NCBI RefSeq assembly: GCF_003263785.1
Contig: NZ_JYJK01000073.1
Location: forward strand, 1-64,000
Source of the DNA: Vibrio variabilis
GTDB lineage: Bacteria; Pseudomonadota; Gammaproteobacteria; Enterobacterales; Vibrionaceae
Direction: 5' to 3'
DNA: 64,000 bases
Below the pieces are notes generated by a model, which saw nothing but the letters and a program-made list of their open reading frames with translations, was not told where the DNA came from and ran no database searches. Shown here piece by piece: positions 59,500-64,000 of this stretch (its first letter is position 1; every line of letters starts with the position of its first letter). A program made the translations under genes and the position numbers.

Positions 59500-60680
59500 A
59501 TGCAACTAACTCAGATCAAAAAGTCTCTCCCAGATTTTATCACTAAGAAGTTTGACGCAATCATCGAAGATAGAATTAATATTCTCGCTGACCGTAAGCC
59601 GATCATTTTTGGCATGCCTCCTAAGTCAGGTGACGTTGTGATGCAGACTAATGATTATTTGGATTTGCACAATAACGATGCTATTAAAAATGCCCATATC
59701 CAAGCTATTCGCGACAACGATCAGAGCCTTCTCATGTCGGGCGCTTTACTGCGAGGCGCTGAAAACCAGCTGTATTCGAGGAAAAGCTCGCCAAGTTGAC
59801 TGGTTTCGACCGCTGTGTCGTCGCCCAATCTGGCTGGAATGCTAATATCGACCTACTCCAAGGAATCTGCGACAAAGATACCAATGTCTATGTCGACTTC
59901 TTCGCTCACGCATCTTTATGGGAGGGAGCAAGGATTGCTGGCGCAAAGGTTCATATGTTTATGCACAACAATATGCGTCACCTTGAGAGACAATTAAAGC
60001 GTCATGGCTCCGGTATCATCCTGGTCGATTCCATTTACAGCACCATTGGCACTACTGCACCACTTGTCGATGTGGTGTCGCTGGCATACAAGTATGACTG
60101 CGCGTTAGTCGTTGATGAATCCCACTCTTTGGGTACACATGGCCCCAACGGAGCTGGACTCGTTGCAGAGCTCGGGCTTACAGAGCATGTCGATTTCATT
60201 ACCGCAAGCCTTGCTAAAACCTTTGCTTATCGCGCTGGTGCTATTTTAGCCAACGAGCAAACCGCCTATTTAGTTCCTTTATTGGCGTATCCATCCATCT
60301 TTAGCTCAGCAATGCTGCCCTATGAAATGGATCGATTGAACGCGACATTTGATGTGATTGTTGGCGCCCATGAGGCAAGGCGAGCATTAAGACAGAACGC
60401 AGACTATTTAAATAGAGGGCTTCGTTCGATTGGTTTTGATATTGATAGCGAGTCACAAATCTTTGGTATCGATACTGGAGATGTCCACAATACACTCAAG
60501 ATCAGAAACTTTCTAGAGGAAAATGGCGTGTTTGGTTCTGTGTTCTGCCCACCAGCCACACCGCATGGCAAACACTTAATTCGCTTTTCCATTAACTCAG
60601 GTCACACTAAAGAAGAACTGAATCGCGTATTAGATGTCTGCCAAAAAGCATGGGATAACCCAGAACTATCGTTCTCTTAG
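59500..60680 (+). CDS. cqsA: CAI-1 autoinducer synthase CqsA, one frameshift
   Basis: About 393 residues, as in other vibrios. PLP-dependent alpha-oxoamine synthase fold: VVAQSGWNANIDLLQGICD, LVVDESHSLGTHGPNGAGL with the PLP Asp/His, and the Schiff-base Lys in ITASLAKTFAYRAG. It joins an acyl-CoA with an aminobutyrate-type substrate from SAM to make the 3-hydroxytridecanone-type signal. The frame breaks near 59785, where QLYS should read QLFEEKLAKLTGFDRC. Convergent with cqsS. Confidence 0.9.
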
Positions 60681-60699
60681 GAGCCTATGCGTAATAGAA

Positions 60700-60727
60700 A
60701 AAAGAGCGCTCAAATGAGCGCTCTTTT
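60700..60727. terminator. Bidirectional terminator between cqsA and cqsS
   Basis: AAAAGAGCGCTCA (60700-60712) and TGAGCGCTCTTTT (60715-60727), a 13-bp perfect stem with a two-base loop and T-runs on both sides. It serves both convergent genes. Confidence 0.85.
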
Positions 60728-60737
60728 CCGTTAGAAC

Positions 60738-62788
60738 TCAGTAAATCCAGGTGGCAACTTTATCGATAAGCTCATCTTTTGGCGTCGGCTTAACCAGATA
60801 GTCATTCATTCCATACTCGTTGATTTTAACTACTGTCTCCTCACTCTTATCCCCGGTATAACCAACAATAGGAATCGAAGCATAGTGGCTTTCAGACTGT
60901 CGAATGCGCCTTGTGGCTGTGAGCCCATCCATAACAGGCATTTCAATATCCATTAGGATCAAATCAACATCTTCTTCTTCCAAAGTTTGCAAAGCGGTCT
61001 GACCATTATCTGCTTGAATGACATGCAACCCCTGTTTTTCGAGCATAATACTTGTAATGGAACGCAATGAGTGATTGTCATCGACAATCATGACTGTGCG
61101 CTTGGTCGAGATTTCGTTGTATGAATGCGCCGGCTGCTCAACATCAAAATCGTCAAACAACAGGTAGTCGACGGCTGCAGATGGATCTTGAACAAACTTC
61201 TGAATACTAAACAACTGAATATCGACATAACGTTGGAAATACAGATTGCGTGGAGAGTTTTCATCATGTATGAAGGCAATGCGTCCTTCAGTAAAACTAA
61301 GTTTGCCTTCAAGACGTGACATGAGTGCCCAGCCAGCGGCATCTAGATCACCATCGATAACGATGAGATTGTATTCAAACTGATGCTCTTCTAAGTCAAC
61401 GGCCTCGGCCAATGTCTTGTGAGTCAGGTTTAAATCGGCCTCCAGTGCTACCTGCCTAATATCGCTGTCTAATACACCCAGCTCATTACCGATAAACAAC
61501 ACGGATTTTGCTTTCATAAGTTCCTGCTTAATCGTGGCGACTTGTGTTGACTCACTATCCGGGAATATAAGTTCAAACTCTGTCCACTCTTCAAATTCTG
61601 AGCGGCATACAATACTGCCACCAAATGATTTCATCACTTTCTTACAGAACGATAAACCAAGACCAAAGGTGCCGTTTTTACCTGTGGTGTAGAAATCTTC
61701 AAAAATATTCTTAATAAGCTGTGGCTCGATGCCCTGCCCTGTATCTTTGATAAATACACTGTAGCCATCGGACGTCTTTTTTGAGGATACGGTGATTTTG
61801 AAACGACCTGTGCCACGATGACGAAAAGCGTTCTTTAGCAGATTGTAGATGACATACTTTAGCAAGGTATCACTGCCCAGATACTCAAAATCTGTGTCCA
61901 TTTCTAGAGTAACGAGTCTCTTTTCTGTCGCATTCTTGTAGCTATAACTATCAATAGCATTCTCGATAACTTTCTTTGCTCGATGTTTACAGAACGTAGA
62001 GGTTGATACTCTATTTTGATCGATAGAAGTGAGTAGTAGGTCAATGGTTTCATTTCCTGTCCATATCACTTTCATCGAATCTTCAATAATATCATTCAGA
62101 ATTTGGATCTCTTGCGCATTCAAATGATGTGAGTTTCGGTAAGACGAATTACTGGTTGGTACTATTGCTCGAACGACCTCAAACGAAGAAAGGAGTGCAC
62201 TAAGCGGGTTTCGCATCTCATGAGCGATCCCTGCACCAAAAGACTTGGCAATAGACACTTTAGCTTCGTGCTCAACTTGATTACGAAAGTAAAATAGGTT
62301 GCCGAACACATAAGTAAACGCAAAAATGGGGATGTACGATTGATGCTCTGAAAAGTTCAGCTCTGGCCCTTGAATGTAGTAGCCGTTAAACTCGCCAAAA
62401 CCAAACAAACAAACGCCTGTAGGAACATCATTCGAGTATCGTGCACGAGCAGAATGTGAATGAAAATAGACGACATAAAGGATAAAACCCAAACGTCAGA
62501 CCACCCATTCATTAGCATCATGAAAAAGAAGAAATAAGGAAGGCACAGTCCCATCGCAAAAAGATAGTAAACCGGAAGAAATTTTTTAATTCGATTGCTG
62601 TAGTGATTGCGGAATGCCATCACAAACACGGAGGCAGTACACAGAAGCCTCAAGCCTAGATTTTCATAAGCTTGAGGAAATAAGTACTCCCAAACCCAAT
62701 AATATAGAGGGAAACCCGCACCACCCATTATCACTACAAGCGACATATTAGGCTCAGCGTAGTTGTAGATCTTTTGCAGTCGGTTCAT
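60738..62788 (-). CDS. cqsS: CAI-1 hybrid sensor kinase CqsS, one frameshift
   Basis: About 683 residues. N-terminus YNYAEPNMSLVVIMGGAGFP with six membrane spans (about 1-180) that sense CAI-1, histidine box GAGIAHEMRNPLSALLSSF, ATP-binding NLLKNAFRHRG and GLGLSFCKKVMKSFGG, and a C-terminal receiver domain with Asp in LILMDIEMPVMDG. It passes phosphate through LuxU to LuxO in known vibrios. The frame breaks near 62365, after TTFKGQS; the next frame continues HQSYIPIFAFTYVFGNL. Confidence 0.92.
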
Positions 62789-62918
62789 CTAGCCAGTCCA
62801 ACAGAAAGAATTGCCACGGCTGATTGTGCTTTTAATCGTTATAGTGCACTTATAAAAATGCCGATTCTTTCTGATTAAATCTTTTATGTAATCAATAGTA
62901 TGAACGAAAAGCAGTGAC

Positions 62919-62960
62919 AAATACAATAACGCCTCTTAATTTAGAGGCGTTATTGTATTT
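62919..62960 (-). terminator. Intrinsic terminator of folE
   Basis: AAATACAATAACGCCTCT (62919-62936), loop TAATTT, AGAGGCGTTATTGTATTT (62943-62960), an 18-bp perfect stem. It lies 18 nt beyond the folE stop, and may also stop transcripts from the opposite side. Confidence 0.85.
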
Positions 62961-62978
62961 TATTTACATTCGAGAGAT

Positions 62979-63632
62979 TTAGCGCAAACCATGCAAAAAC
63001 TCATGACGTGTTGCTGGGTTAGACTTGAAAATTCCACCCAAAGCGGTTGTTGTTGTCTCACTGGTCGCATCCATCACACCGCGTGACTTCACGCAGTAGT
63101 GAACGGCGTCCATGGTCACTGCTACATCATCTGTTTCGAGTAGTGTCTGCAGGGCAACTAGAATTTGCTGTGTCATGCGCTCTTGCACTTGTGGGCGCTG
63201 AGCGAAAAATCTGACAATGCGGTTGATCTTCGATAGGCCGATGATTTTACCACGTGGAATGTACGCCACTGCAGCTTTACCATCGATAGTCACCAAGTGA
63301 TGTTCGCAAGTACTGGTCACCGTGATGTCTTTAACACGCACCATTTCACTGACGTCCATTTTGTTTTCGATGACGGTGATTTTTGGGAAGTTCTGGTAAT
63401 CAAGACCAGAGAAGATTTCATCCACATACATCTTTGCGATGCGTTGCGGCGTTTCCATCAAGCTGTCATCGGCGAGATCCAATTGAAGTAGAGTTAAGAT
63501 CTCACGCATGTGGTGTTCAATACGTTCTTTCTTTTCTTCTCTCGATACCTCATTGGGCAACATTGGTGTCTCCAAACCGCGCTCTGATAACGCTGCTTTC
63601 ACCAATTTTGCTGATTCACTTAAACCTGACAT
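62979..63632 (-). CDS. folE: GTP cyclohydrolase I FolE
   Basis: 217 residues from [10 protein letters not shown] (63632); the longer reading to 63668 adds unsupported residues. Catalyses GTP to dihydroneopterin triphosphate, the first step of folate synthesis. Zn-binding [13 protein letters not shown] and the Cys in [16 protein letters not shown] are visible, as is [20 protein letters not shown]. Homodecamer in E. coli. Divergent from moeA, as in many gammaproteobacteria. Confidence 0.95.
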   Translation of the reverse strand: MSGLSESAKLVKAALSERGLETPMLPNEVSREEKKERIEHHMREILTLLQLDLADDSLMETPQRIAKMYVDEIFSGLDYQNFPKITVIENKMDVSEMVRVKDITVTSTCEHHLVTIDGKAAVAYIPRGKIIGLSKINRIVRFFAQRPQVQERMTQQILVALQTLLETDDVAVTMDAVHYCVKSRGVMDATSETTTTALGGIFKSNPATRHEFLHGLR

Positions 63633-63835
63633 CTTACTTCCTCGCACTAACTCCCGTAAGGCAGACAAGGATACTCGGATTTAATGTGAATTACACCCAC
63701 AAATTCCGTATTGCTTTGTAACTGCAATGATTTGTGGTTCAAATCGTCGCTTTTATCCAAAGGGATAAGCCATTCGCTGGCAAAAATGTGTTACAGTCAA
63801 TGGGTTTTAAAGATTCAATTAGGATGACTTATCTT
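63633..63835. promoter_or_regulatory. Divergent promoter region between folE and moeA
   Basis: 203 bp with no gene. It should hold the two promoters. TTACAGTCAATGGG and AATTAGGATGACTTATCTT near the moeA start are possible promoter and ribosome-site elements. Exact sites are not assigned. Confidence 0.35.
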
Positions 63836-64000
63836 ATGGGTTGCTGCGACGCACCGGGCTTGATGCCTATAGAAGAAGCATTGAATAAAATGCTCACACC
63901 AATCACGCCAATTATCGATACCATTACCTTGCCGCTCGCTGAAGCGCTAGGGTATGTATTGGCAGAAGACATTCTCTCTCCAATCAATGTCCCACCATTT
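63836..64000 (+). CDS. moeA: Molybdopterin molybdenumtransferase MoeA, 3' end outside window
   Basis: The first 55 residues: MGCCDAPGLMPIEEALNKML, TITLPLAEALGYVLAEDILS and PINVPPF, which match the MoeA N-terminus (LxxALGRVLAEDI then PxxxPPFDxS). It inserts molybdenum into molybdopterin-AMP. The window ends just inside the PPFDNSAMDGYA-type motif. Ribosome site AGGATGACTTATCTT is weak but present. Confidence 0.85.
   Translation, partial: MGCCDAPGLMPIEEALNKMLTPITPIIDTITLPLAEALGYVLAEDILSPINVPPF

Overview
The window reads as chromosomal DNA of a marine Vibrio. The strongest marker is the convergent cqsA/cqsS pair (CAI-1 autoinducer synthase and its hybrid sensor kinase). The divergent folE/moeA pair, a TDT-family permease and repeated GTCATTCCTGCGCAGG-type palindromes fit the same group. 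The species cannot be fixed from the sequence alone.

Layout. (1) 1-8.4 kb: an accessory cassette, all on the + strand and cut by the window start. It holds the 3' part of a trimeric autotransporter adhesin, small secreted proteins (two perhaps related), two outer-membrane beta-barrels, small membrane proteins, an orphan Phd-type antitoxin, a secreted C45-like Ntn hydrolase and a voltage-gated K+ channel. Most starts share an extended Shine-Dalgarno, GAGGCAAC. This is the least explained part of the window. (2) 8.4-9.4 kb: a boundary with one opposite-strand orphan gene and a REP-like palindrome. (3) 9.4-17 kb: gltS, a HEAT/TPR protein, an anaerobic sulfatase-maturase homologue, a formylglycine-generating-enzyme-like lipoprotein without the catalytic cysteines, a cysteine-free PafA-type phosphatase and a LysR regulator. 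(4) 17-23 kb: an omega-amino-acid/beta-alanine block (amidotransferase, mmsA-type dehydrogenase, aminotransferase), divergent from an XRE-cupin regulator and a puuC-type dehydrogenase. (5) 23-28 kb: an unknown protein, then oxyR, dps and katG. (6) 28-31.4 kb: small membrane proteins, a lipoprotein and an old-yellow-enzyme reductase. (7) 31.4-41.9 kb: a putrescine island, puuA-aminotransferase-potFGHI-puuR on the minus strand, divergent from puuA2-puuB. (8) 42-46 kb: a CorC-type membrane protein, a candidate small RNA, a Gfo/Idh oxidoreductase and a LysR regulator. (9) 46-55 kb: a moxR-DUF58-DUF4381-batA-batB/C-batD operon with 4-bp ATGA overlaps, then an eight-heme cytochrome c carrying HEAT/TPR repeats. 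(10) 55-64 kb: a CobW GTPase, clcA, a TDT permease, cqsA, cqsS, folE and the start of moeA.

How the genes work together. PotFGHI imports putrescine, PuuA glutamylates it, PuuB oxidises it with release of H2O2, and the PuuC-type dehydrogenase and aminotransferases carry it on to GABA and succinate. The mmsA/aminotransferase pair would take beta-alanine or similar omega-amino acids. OxyR, KatG and Dps would deal with peroxide. Two XRE-cupin regulators of PuuR type flank these blocks.

Quality warning. At least 32 single-base frameshifts break about 22 otherwise normal genes, including oxyR, dps, katG, potFGH, puuA, moxR, cqsA and cqsS, and many lie in short homopolymers. In the adhesin, an internal repeat shows directly that one copy has lost a base. 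I treat these as probable consensus errors and annotate the genes over their full spans, marking each break.
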